Assembly: GCF_000741135.1 (NCBI RefSeq)
Contig: NZ_JGYU01000008.1
Location: 1-64,000, forward strand
Source of the DNA: Bifidobacterium choerinum
GTDB taxonomy: Bacteria > Actinomycetota > Actinomycetes > Actinomycetales > Bifidobacteriaceae
Length of the DNA: 64,000 bases
Reading direction: 5' to 3'
A model generated the notes under the pieces. It was not told the DNA's origin. It saw nothing but the letters and a program-made list of their open reading frames with translations, and did no database searches. The position numbers and the translations under genes were made by a program. Shown piece by piece: positions 1 through 7,577 of the stretch (position 1 is the first letter of the stretch; the number at the start of each line of letters is the position of its first letter).

Positions 1-1280
1 GCGAGCGCGGCGGCGAGCGCCGTGGCGCGCCGCTGCCCGTCGGCGAGCTGCGCGACCGGCGTGTCCTCGACGCCGTAGAGGTCGAACAGGCGAATCATCT
101 CGTTGACGCGCGCGTTCGCCTCGGCCTCGCGGATGCCGCCGGAGCGCGCGCCCTGCGCGATCTCCTCGCGCACGGTACCGCCGAGCAATGTCGCGGCCGG
201 GTCCTGGCCGACGTAGGCGACGAGTCTGGCCATCTGCTGCGTGCGCCGGGTGGCGACGTCGACGCCGGCGACGGCGACATGTCCCCGCTGCGGGCGCAGC
301 TGCGCGTCGAGCAGCCGCAGCAGCGTCGACTTGCCCGAGCCGTTCGCTCCGACGACGCCGACGAAGGAGCCGCGTTCGACGCGCAGCGAGACGTCCTCGA
401 GCGCGGGCGACTCGTCGGGGGTCGAATCCGGGTAGCGCAGCCCGACGTGGTCGAGGACGAGCCCGGGCTCGCCTGCGGCGGCCGGCTCGTCGTCGGCGAG
501 CGTGAGCGTCGGCGCCTCGCCGCGTGGCACGTCGACGCCGACCGATTCGAGCAGCGCGCCCTCGCGTTCGAAGATGTCGGCGCCGGTACGGCGGATGATC
601 TCGCCGCCGACCATCAGGAAGACGCCGGTGGCGTGATGGGCGAGCGCGCGCGTGCGCTGCTCGACGACCAACGTCGTCATACGCGCGTCCTCGCGCATAT
701 GCTCGACGATCGCGAACAGGTCGTCGCGCCCCTGCTCGTCGAGCGTGTTCGACGGCTCGTCGAGGATGAGCACGTCCGGACCTGCGGCGATCGCCGAGCC
801 GATCGCGACGCGTTCGAGCTCGCCGGCGGACAACGTGGCCGTCAGGCGGTGGCGCAGCGCCTCGATGTGCAGCATCGCGAGGACCTCGTCGACGCGCGCG
901 CGGATCTCGTCGGGCGCCACGCCGCGGTTCTCGAGCGGGAACGCGATCTCCTCCTCGACCGTCTCGGCCACGATCTGGCCCCACGGGTTCTGTCCGACGT
1001 AGCCGACGCGCAGCGACAGGTTGGACACCGACGTGCTCTTGACGTTCATGTCGGCGATGCGCGCGTAGCCGTTGAGCGTGCCGGCAGTGCAGTGCGGGAT
1101 GAGACCGACGAGCGCCTTCGCGAACGTCGACTTGCCCGAGCCGCTCGGCCCGACGACGCCGACGACGCCGCCGCGCGGCACATAGCAGCTCACGTCGCGC
1201 AGCGCGACGCGCGCGTCGTCCCCTTCGGACGCAGGCGCATACGCCCATCCAAGATTCATCACGGTGATAATGTCGGCCAC
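1..1280 (-). CDS. ECF-type/CbiO-like ABC transporter ATPase with two ABC domains (C-terminus cut by window edge)
   Basis: The visible protein of about 426 residues carries two ABC ATPase domains in one chain. The first has Walker A GPSGSGKST, signature LSAGELERVAIG and Walker B VLILDEPSNTLD; the second begins with Walker A GANGSGKST and runs past the left edge before its signature is complete. Tandem ABC domains of this style occur in energy-coupling factor (vitamin or cobalt uptake) transporters and power uptake with a membrane T-component and an S-component that must lie outside the window. I chose a GTG start at 1280 (MADIITVMNLGW) because GGAG lies 6 nt upstream; an ATG at 1259 is the alternative. 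The substrate cannot be told. The frame was read by hand and is open across the whole visible part. Confidence 0.85.
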   Translation of the reverse strand, partial: MADIITVMNLGWAYAPASEGDDARVALRDVSCYVPRGGVVGVVGPSGSGKSTFAKALVGLIPHCTAGTLNGYARIADMNVKSTSVSNLSLRVGYVGQNPWGQIVAETVEEEIAFPLENRGVAPDEIRARVDEVLAMLHIEALRHRLTATLSAGELERVAIGSAIAAGPDVLILDEPSNTLDEQGRDDLFAIVEHMREDARMTTLVVEQRTRALAHHATGVFLMVGGEIIRRTGADIFEREGALLESVGVDVPRGEAPTLTLADDEPAAAGEPGLVLDHVGLRYPDSTPDESPALEDVSLRVERGSFVGVVGANGSGKSTLLRLLDAQLRPQRGHVAVAGVDVATRRTQQMARLVAYVGQDPAATLLGGTVREEIAQGARSGGIREAEANARVNEMIRLFDLYGVEDTPVAQLADGQRRATALAAAL

Positions 1281-1467
1281 ACCATACTCCATCGGGATAG
1301 CAGGAACGGACACGTCGCCCCCGGCCGTTCGTATCCGGGGAGGCGGTCCACCACAGGTGAACGTATCCGCTGCTTCAGACAAACGGCCGGCAGGCGCCTA
1401 ATCCAGCATAACAGGCCGCCGCACGGGCGTTCCGCACGCCACATGCGCCGCCGTCCGCCCCACCGGC

Positions 1468-2784
1468 TCAGTCGGCGCGGCCGCCCGCGCGCACCGCGCG
1501 GAAGGCGCCGTCGAAGTCGGCGATGATGTCGTCGATGTGCTCGGTGCCGACCGACAGGCGGATCGTGCCCTGCCGGATGCCCTGGTCGGCGAGCTCGGCC
1601 TCGGATTCCTGCGCGTGCGTCGTCGAGGCCGGATGGATGACGAGGCTCTTGACGTCGGCGACGTTTGCCAGCAGCGAGAACAGGTGCAGGTTGTCGATGA
1701 ACGTGCGCGCCGCGTCACGCCCGCCTGCGATGTCGAAGGTGAAGATCGGGCATGCGCCGTCCGGGAAGTTCCTGACGTAGCGTTCGTGGTCGGCCCGCCC
1801 CTCGATCGACGGATGGGAGATCGAGACGACCTCGGGCACCGTCTTGAGGTAGTCGATGACCTTGAGCGCGTTCTCCACGTGGCGTTCGACGCGCAGCGAG
1901 AGCGTCTCGGCGCCTTGCAGCAGCAGGAAGGCGGACAGCGGCGAGAGCGTCGCGCCCCTGTCGCGCAGCAGGATCGCGCGGATGCGCGTGACGAAGGCGG
2001 CCGGTCCGAGCGCCCCGTAGAAGTCGAGGCCGTGGTAGGAGGGGTCGGGTTCGGTCAGCGTCGGGAACCTGCCGGGCTCCGCGGCCCAGTCGAAGGCGCC
2101 GCCCTCGACGATGACGCCACCGAGCGTCGTGCCGTGGCCGCCGATGAACTTCGTCGCCGATTCGACGACGACGTCGGCGCCGTGCTCGAGCGGGCGGAAC
2201 AGGTAGGGCGTCGCGAAGGTGTTGTCGACGATGACCGGCAGCCCGTGGCGGTGCGCGACGTCGGCGATCGCCTCGACGTCGGGGAAGTCGGCGTTGGGAT
2301 TGCCGAAGGTCTCGAAGTAGACGAGCTTCGTGTCCTCCTCGATCGCGTCCTCGAAGGCGCGCGGATCGAGGTCGACGAAGGTCGTGCGCACGCCGTCGCG
2401 CTCGAGCGTGTGCCGCAGCAGGTTGTAGGTGCCGCCGTAGATGTTCTTCGCGGCGACGATGTGGTCGCCGGCCTGCGTGATGTTGCGCACCGCATAGTCG
2501 ACGGCCGCGGCCCCGGAGGCGACCGCGAGCGCCGCCGTGCCGCCCTCGAGCGCGGCGATGCGCTCCTCGAGGACGGCCTGCGTCGAGTTCGTCAGTCGCC
2601 CGTAGATGTTGCCCGGGTCGGCCAGGGAGAAGCGCGCGGCCGCATGGTCGAAGTCGTGGAAGACGTAGCTCGTCGTCTGGTAGATCGGCACGGCGCGCGC
2701 GTCGCTCGCCGGATCCGGCGTCTCCTGCCCCGCGTGCAGCTGCAGCGTCTCGAAATGGTATCCGTGGTTCCTCTCGTCGGTCAT
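1468..2784 (-). CDS. metY: O-acetylhomoserine aminocarboxypropyltransferase (sulfhydrylase), PLP-dependent
   Basis: This 438-residue protein belongs to the Cys/Met-metabolism PLP enzymes (cystathionine gamma-synthase fold). It shows the typical N-terminus (HFETLQLHAGQE), the YGRLTNST segment, the cofactor loop GGTAALAVASGAAA, the PLP-aspartate region PVIVDNTFATPYL and the Schiff-base lysine in ESATKFIGGHG. Length and the HAGQ start fit MetY-type O-acetylhomoserine sulfhydrylases, which make homocysteine from O-acetylhomoserine and sulfide; cystathionine gamma-synthases are about 50 residues shorter. ATG at 2784 follows GGAAAGGGCGG at good spacing, so the seven extra upstream residues of the open frame are not used. 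It is divergent from the pyridoxamine kinase gene, a plausible supplier of its cofactor. The exact sulfur donor is inferred. Confidence 0.88.
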   Translation of the reverse strand: MTDERNHGYHFETLQLHAGQETPDPASDARAVPIYQTTSYVFHDFDHAAARFSLADPGNIYGRLTNSTQAVLEERIAALEGGTAALAVASGAAAVDYAVRNITQAGDHIVAAKNIYGGTYNLLRHTLERDGVRTTFVDLDPRAFEDAIEEDTKLVYFETFGNPNADFPDVEAIADVAHRHGLPVIVDNTFATPYLFRPLEHGADVVVESATKFIGGHGTTLGGVIVEGGAFDWAAEPGRFPTLTEPDPSYHGLDFYGALGPAAFVTRIRAILLRDRGATLSPLSAFLLLQGAETLSLRVERHVENALKVIDYLKTVPEVVSISHPSIEGRADHERYVRNFPDGACPIFTFDIAGGRDAARTFIDNLHLFSLLANVADVKSLVIHPASTTHAQESEAELADQGIRQGTIRLSVGTEHIDDIIADFDGAFRAVRAGGRAD

Positions 2785-2867
2785 CGTATCCGCCCTTTCC
2801 CGCACGCCGCCGGTTGTGCCGCGTGCCCGTCCTTATCGTGCGCGGCCTGGGCGCCGCGTTGCGTCCG

Positions 2868-2897
2868 ACTGTATGGAGCGGCGCGGCGGCGGCGCAA
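2868..2897 (-). promoter_or_regulatory. Predicted sigma-A promoter for metY
   Basis: On the minus strand TTGCGC (-35, 2892-2897) and TACAGT (-10, 2868-2873) are separated by 18 nt, about 85 nt upstream of the metY start. The 348-nt gap between metY and pdxK holds no convincing gene. On the plus strand TACAGT at 3050-3055 could be the -10 of pdxK. Confidence 0.4.
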
Positions 2898-3132
2898 GCC
2901 CCGCGTTATCGCCGTTTCTTATACCCGTCTATCGGTCCGCGGCGTGCGGCGGGCTTCGCGGGGCCGGCGGACGCGTACGGCGCCCGCGCGACACGCCGGG
3001 GACACGGCCCGGCGGACGCATGCGGCATGCGAAACGCGCCACCTCGGCCTACAGTGGCGTGGTGAAGCGACGGACGCCGACCGCACGCGGCGGGCCGGGC
3101 GCGTCAGGCACAAGGGCAGAAGGAAGGACGCC

Positions 3133-4005
3133 ATGACCGAAATCACGCTGTACAACCGCAACCGCGAATACATCCCCCGCATCGCCGCCGTGCACGACAT
3201 GTGCGGGTACGGCAAATGCTCGCTGACCGCGGCGATCCCGATCCTGTCGGCCGCCGGCTGCGACGTATGCCCGGTGCCGACCGCGCTGTTCTCGGCGCAC
3301 ACGCGCTACAAGGTCTTCACGATGGAGGACACGACCGACATGCTCGGCGCCTACCTCGACGCCTGGGGCAAGGAGGGCGTCGAGCTCGACGGCGTCTACT
3401 CCGGCTTCCTCGGCTCGCCCGACCAGGTGGCGATCATCGAGCGCCTGTACCGCGAGTACCCGCAGGCGCTGCGCTTCGTCGACCCGGTCATGGGCGACGC
3501 CGGCGAGATGTATCCGACGTACACGGCCGAGCTGTGCGAGGCGATGGGCGCGCTCGTCGACGGCGCCGACCTGCTGATGCCGAACCTGACCGAGGCGTCG
3601 ATCCTGACGGGCGCCGACTATCCCGGCCAGGACATCACCGACGCGCAGGTGCGCGCGATCATCTCCCGCCTGTTCGACCTCGGCGCGAAGAACGTCGTGC
3701 TCAAGGGCATCGACCATGACGACGGCCGCATCCGCAACTTCGTCGCGAACCGCGAGGCCGGCCTCGACTCGATGACCGAATGCGTGCACGAGAAGCTGCC
3801 GTTCATGTGCCACGGCACCGGCGACGCCTTCGCGTCGGCGATGATCGGCGGCGTCATGGCCGGCCTCGACCTGGCCGCCGCGGCGCGCCTGGCCGGCGAG
3901 TTCGTGCACAACGCGATGGAGCAGACGCGCTTGCAGCCACATTACGAGGAGCGCGGCGTGAGCTTCGAGCTGAGCCTCGGCGAGCTGACGAACCTCGTCG
4001 ACTGA
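3133..4005 (+). CDS. pdxY: Pyridoxamine kinase / pyridoxal kinase (PfkB fold)
   Basis: The 290-residue protein matches the pyridoxal/pyridoxamine kinase family, which phosphorylates vitamin B6 vitamers with ATP in the salvage route to PLP. Typical elements are the N-terminal AAVHDMCGYGKCSL, the ATP/vitamer segment FVDPVMGDAGEMY, the PNLTEA stretch and the catalytic GTGDAFASA near the C-terminus. The ATG follows AGAAGGAAGG. It stands alone, divergent from metY and followed by a strong hairpin. PdxY and PdxK are not separable by eye; the symbol is the commonly used one. Confidence 0.87.
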   Translation: MTEITLYNRNREYIPRIAAVHDMCGYGKCSLTAAIPILSAAGCDVCPVPTALFSAHTRYKVFTMEDTTDMLGAYLDAWGKEGVELDGVYSGFLGSPDQVAIIERLYREYPQALRFVDPVMGDAGEMYPTYTAELCEAMGALVDGADLLMPNLTEASILTGADYPGQDITDAQVRAIISRLFDLGAKNVVLKGIDHDDGRIRNFVANREAGLDSMTECVHEKLPFMCHGTGDAFASAMIGGVMAGLDLAAAARLAGEFVHNAMEQTRLQPHYEERGVSFELSLGELTNLVD

Positions 4006-4042
4006 CCTTCCCCACGCGTTTCGCCTCCGGCGATCGCCGTCG

Positions 4043-4090
4043 TGAAAGGGGCCGTGTCCGGCACGATCGTGCCGGACACGGCCCCTTTCA
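4043..4090. terminator. Perfect 48-nt palindromic hairpin after pdxY
   Basis: Both arms of 24 nt are exact reverse complements with no spacer (centre between 4066 and 4067), beginning TGAAAGGGGCC and ending GGCCCCTTTCA. It begins 38 nt after the pdxY stop codon. There is no U-tract, as is common in high-GC actinobacterial terminators. Confidence 0.7.
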
Positions 4091-4143
4091 TCGTCGTCCT
4101 CACGCCGGAGGAAACGCCGCCGTCGCAAGCCTTCGCGTCGCCG

Positions 4144-4223
4144 TTGTCCACAGCCGCGGCGCCGGATGTGGATTGCGGCCCGCCCATCCACATCCGACAC
4201 ACCCTGCCGGCGTGTCGTCCACA
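4144..4223. promoter_or_regulatory. Cluster of four DnaA-box-like sequences upstream of yraN
   Basis: TTGTCCACA (4144-4152) equals the actinobacterial DnaA-box form. Three more TCCACA-cored nonamers follow: the complement of TGTGGATTG around 4167-4175, CCATCCACA (4184-4192) and TCGTCCACA (4215-4223). Four such cores in 80 nt of GC-rich intergenic DNA is notable; binding by DnaA is inferred only. Confidence 0.35.
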
Positions 4224-4309
4224 TCCATGCCGCCGTCTGCTTCGATGGACGCCACCGTTCGCGGCGCCGCGCCCGAGGTGACGCGGCCCCGGCTTGCAAG
4301 GAGGATGGC

Positions 4310-4909
4310 ATGGACGAGACATGGACCGTGTTCGAACACGACGAGGACATATGGGATGCGCCGGCCTTCGGCGCCGTGCCGGGCGCCGTCACGGCGACGG
4401 CGTGCGCCGACGGCGGCGGTGACGCCGAGACGGATGCCGGCATCGGATTCGGCGCTGACGGCGACCTCATCGGCGACGAGTTCGGCGACGAGGACGACGA
4501 GCCGCACGCCCGCCTGCGCGCGTGCCTCGAACGGCTCGCGGCGCCCGGATTGTCGGGGCGCGAGCTCGGCGCCGCCGGCGAGGCGGCCGCGCAGGCATGG
4601 CTCGAATGCCGGCGCATCCGCGTCATCGGCGCGAACTGGCGCACCCGCTACGGCGAGATCGACGTCATCGCCGTCACGCCGAACCGCACGATCCTGTTCG
4701 TCGAGGTCAAGACGCGGCGCACGCGTCGCTTCGGCACACCCGAGGAGGCCGTGCACCCGGCCAAGCAGGCCAATCTGCGCCGCGCCGCCGCGCAGTGGCT
4801 CGGCGCGCGCGGCGCGAAGGTGCCGCATGTCGGCGTGCGCTTCGATGTGCTCGCGCTGAGCGTGTCCGGCGGCGACGTCGACGTGCGCCACATCCCGGGG
4901 GCGTTCTGA
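4310..4909 (+). CDS. yraN: YraN family (UPF0102) endonuclease-like protein with acidic N-terminal extension
   Basis: The last about 110 residues carry the UPF0102 signature: GELGAAGEAAA-type start (here GRELGAAGEAAAQAWL), NWRTRYGEIDVIAV and ILFVEVKTRR, the residues that build a Holliday-junction-resolvase-like nuclease core. The first about 85 residues are an acidic Gly/Ala/Asp-rich extension not seen in most family members (usual length about 120). GCAAGGAGG just upstream of 4310 decides the start against in-frame ATGs further up. The stop overlaps the comM start (TGATG), so yraN, comM and dprA form one transcription unit, as in many bacteria. The biochemical role of YraN is not established. 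Confidence 0.85.
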   Translation: MDETWTVFEHDEDIWDAPAFGAVPGAVTATACADGGGDAETDAGIGFGADGDLIGDEFGDEDDEPHARLRACLERLAAPGLSGRELGAAGEAAAQAWLECRRIRVIGANWRTRYGEIDVIAVTPNRTILFVEVKTRRTRRFGTPEEAVHPAKQANLRRAAAQWLGARGAKVPHVGVRFDVLALSVSGGDVDVRHIPGAF

Positions 4910-6435
4910 TGGCCATCGGCAACGCGCTGTCGATTGGGCTCATCGGGCTCAAGGCCTTCACGATCCAGCTGCAGGCCTTCATCTCCCCCGGCCTGCCGTA
5001 CTTCTCGATCATCGGCCTGCCCGACGCGTCGCTGAGCGAGGCGCGCGAACGCGTCAAGTCGGGATGCGTCGCGAGCGGCTTCTCGTGGCCGCAGACGCGC
5101 GTGACCGTGAACATGTCGCCCGCCTCGCTGCCCAAGCGCGGCTCGTCGCACGACCTGGCAATCGCCGCCGCGGTGCTCAGCGCGAGCGGCGTCGTCCCGC
5201 ACGAATGCATGATCGACACCGTCGTGCTCGGCGAGGTCAACCTCGACGGCAGCGTGCACGGCATCGATGGGCTGCTGCCGATCCTGCTGCACGCGCGCGA
5301 CGCGCGGCTGCGCCATGTCATCGTGCCGCGCGCGAACCGCGACGAGGCCGAGCTCGTCGACGGCGTCGAGCCGCGCTATGTCTCCCACGTCGGCGAGCTG
5401 ATGGAGATGTTCGGCGCACGTTCGACGTACACGCTGCGCGACGCGTCCGTGCACGTCGCCGCCGACGCCGGCCTCGCCCCAGCGCCGGCCGTCGGCGACA
5501 TCGCCGAGGTCGTCGGTCAGCGGGCGGCGAAGCGCGCGCTCGAGGTGGCCGCGGCCGGCGGCCACCATGTGCTCATGGTCGGCCCTCCCGGCACCGGCAA
5601 GACGATGCTCGCCTCGCGCATGCCCGGCATCATGGCGCCGCTCGACGAACGCGAGCAGTTCGAGGTCGCGTCGATCCGTTCGCTGTGCGGCACGCTCGGC
5701 GCCCATGGCATCACCGACGTGCCGCCCTTCGAGGCGCCGCACCACACGGCCACGGTGCCGTCGCTCGTCGGCGGCGGCGGCATCGGCAAGCCCGGCGCCG
5801 TCACGCGCGCCCACCGCGGCGTCCTGTTCATGGACGAGGCGCCCGAATTCGCGCCGCGCGCGCTGCAGACGCTGCGCGAACCGCTCGAATCAGGCATCGT
5901 CGCCGTCTCCCGCGCGAAGGGCACGACCGTCTACCCCGCCTCGTTCCAGCTCGTCATGGCGGCCAATCCGTGCCCCTGCGGCTACGGGTACGGCACCGGC
6001 GAACGCTGCACGTGCCGCGAGCGAGACCGCATCCGCTACTTCGCGCGTCTGTCCGGGCCGATCCTCGACCGCATCGACATCCAGGTGCCGGTCAACCCGA
6101 TCGCGCACATCGGCGCCGCGCCGGGCCGCGACGGCGAATCGAGCGAAACCGTCCGCTCGCGCGTCGTCCGGGCGCGCGAGGTCGCCCGCGGGCGCTTCGC
6201 CGACCTCGGCTGGAGCTGCAACGCGCAGGCCTCGGGCGCATGGCTGCGCGCGAACACGCCGCCGACGGCGCTCGACGTCGTCAACAAGGCGCTCGGCGCG
6301 CAGCGGCTGAGCCTGCGCGGCGCCGACCGTTCGATGCGGCTGGCGTGGACGCTCGCCGACCTCGCCGGCCACGGCCGCCCGGACGCGCGGGACATGGCCG
6401 AGGCAATCGCGCTGCGCACGAAGGAGCTGACATGA
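4909..6435 (+). CDS. comM: YifB/ComM family Mg-chelatase-like AAA+ ATPase
   Basis: The 508-residue protein has the N-terminal Lon-protease-like domain (FSIIGLPDASLSEARERV, SPASLPKRGSSHDLAIA), an AAA+ domain with Walker A GPPGTGKTM and Walker B GVLFMDEAPEF, a Cys-rich insert NPCPCGYGY..CTC and a C-terminal chelatase domain. ComM is a hexameric helicase that promotes branch migration during natural transformation. It is translationally coupled to yraN upstream and dprA downstream (ATGA overlap). Length is normal for the family. Confidence 0.93.
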   Translation: MAIGNALSIGLIGLKAFTIQLQAFISPGLPYFSIIGLPDASLSEARERVKSGCVASGFSWPQTRVTVNMSPASLPKRGSSHDLAIAAAVLSASGVVPHECMIDTVVLGEVNLDGSVHGIDGLLPILLHARDARLRHVIVPRANRDEAELVDGVEPRYVSHVGELMEMFGARSTYTLRDASVHVAADAGLAPAPAVGDIAEVVGQRAAKRALEVAAAGGHHVLMVGPPGTGKTMLASRMPGIMAPLDEREQFEVASIRSLCGTLGAHGITDVPPFEAPHHTATVPSLVGGGGIGKPGAVTRAHRGVLFMDEAPEFAPRALQTLREPLESGIVAVSRAKGTTVYPASFQLVMAANPCPCGYGYGTGERCTCRERDRIRYFARLSGPILDRIDIQVPVNPIAHIGAAPGRDGESSETVRSRVVRAREVARGRFADLGWSCNAQASGAWLRANTPPTALDVVNKALGAQRLSLRGADRSMRLAWTLADLAGHGRPDARDMAEAIALRTKELT

Positions 6436-7529
6436 GCGACATGCTGCTGAGGGCCGCCGAAAGCTGCGACGACATGCTCGCCCGCTGCCTGCTCACACTG
6501 TGCATCGACGACGCGGACATCATGATGGCCGCGCTGCTCAAGGGCACCGCCGCGCGCGACGTGCTCGCCGCGCTCGCCATGTCGATGGAGGACATGCCGG
6601 CCGCCGTACGGGCGGAAGGCATGCGCACGCTCGAACGCGACCTCGCGCTCGGCATCGCCCGCTGGGGCTGCACGGTGCGTCCGCGCACGCGCGAACGCTT
6701 CGCGCAGGCCGTGGAACGCTGGCGCGCCCGGCTCGCCTCGTTGCCGAGCGAGGAGCCCGACGCGCTGCGCGCATGGCTGACGGCGGACGGCGCATACACG
6801 GTGCTCACGCCCGACGACGACGCATGGCCATCCGGCCTCGCCGACCTGGATGTCCGCTCCGACCACGCGCCGCCGGCGTGCCTGTGGGTGCGCGGCGACG
6901 TGCATGCGCTCACGGCATGCGCCGAACCGGTCGCGATCGTCGGCTCGCGCGGCATGAACGACTACGGCCGCGAGGTGACGTCAGCGCTCGCCGAGGCGGC
7001 GTGCCTCGACGGGCACACCGTCGTCTCGGGAGGCGCGATGGGAGTCGACGCGGCCGCCCACTGGGCCGCCGTGCGCGCGGCCGGTCCGTCGGCCGGCCGC
7101 ACCGTCGCCGTCTTCGCCGGGGGTCTGGGACACCTCGGCCCCTCATGCAACGAACGGCTGTTCGCGGCGATCGAGCAGGCCGGCGGCGCGCTCGTCAGCG
7201 AACTGTGCCCGGACACGCCCCCGCTGGCCCACCGCTTCCTGCTGCGCAACCGGCTCATCGCCGCGATGGCGGCGTCGGTCGTCGTCACGCAGGCGAGGCT
7301 GCGTTCGGGCGCGCTCAACACGGCGCGCTGGGCTAACGAGCTCAACCGGCGGCTCTACGCGGTGCCCGGCGACGTGACGGTCCCGTCGAACGCCGGATGC
7401 AACATGCTCATCCGCGACCACCGGGCGATCCTGCTGGCCGACGCGCGCGCCGCCGACGAATGCTGCCATCCGAGCCACGCACCGTCGGCCGCTGGGCCCG
7501 GAGAGCCGAAGCCGGCCGGAGGCCCGTAG
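6432..7529 (+). CDS. dprA: DNA-processing protein DprA/Smf
   Basis: The 365-residue protein has a divergent N-terminal region and a DprA Rossmann domain: VAIVGSRGMNDYGREV, VVSGGAMGVDAAAH, GGLGHLGPSCN, RNRLIAAMA and the C-terminal YAVPGDV. DprA binds incoming single-stranded DNA and loads RecA in transformation. The ATG overlaps the comM stop. Two typical positions are unusual: the common GGxAxGIDxxAH reads GGAMGVDAAAH, and GxDxxYPxxN reads GLGHLGPSCN, so the ssDNA pocket is somewhat divergent. The C-terminus ends in a Pro/Gly-rich tail. Confidence 0.9.
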   Translation: MSDMLLRAAESCDDMLARCLLTLCIDDADIMMAALLKGTAARDVLAALAMSMEDMPAAVRAEGMRTLERDLALGIARWGCTVRPRTRERFAQAVERWRARLASLPSEEPDALRAWLTADGAYTVLTPDDDAWPSGLADLDVRSDHAPPACLWVRGDVHALTACAEPVAIVGSRGMNDYGREVTSALAEAACLDGHTVVSGGAMGVDAAAHWAAVRAAGPSAGRTVAVFAGGLGHLGPSCNERLFAAIEQAGGALVSELCPDTPPLAHRFLLRNRLIAAMAASVVVTQARLRSGALNTARWANELNRRLYAVPGDVTVPSNAGCNMLIRDHRAILLADARAADECCHPSHAPSAAGPGEPKPAGGP

Positions 7530-7564
7530 CCCCCGCCCCGGACTGGGTGCGGGATGCCTTGTGA

Positions 7565-7577
7565 GACAATACCGGAT
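7565..7577 (+). promoter_or_regulatory. -10 element and 7-nt gap before sdhA (probable leaderless start)
   Basis: GACAAT at 7565-7570 lies exactly 7 nt before the sdhA ATG and no Shine-Dalgarno sequence is visible, so transcription probably starts at or next to the start codon. Confidence 0.4.

Noticed and set aside
1537..4005. Very long open frames opposite or beside real genes (for example 1537-4005 upper part, 23454-25937 plus strand, 26325-28097 plus strand, 7143-9485 minus strand)
   Set aside because: High G+C leaves few stop codons in shadow frames; the proteins are Arg/Val/Asp-rich without domains and lie antisense to clear genes.
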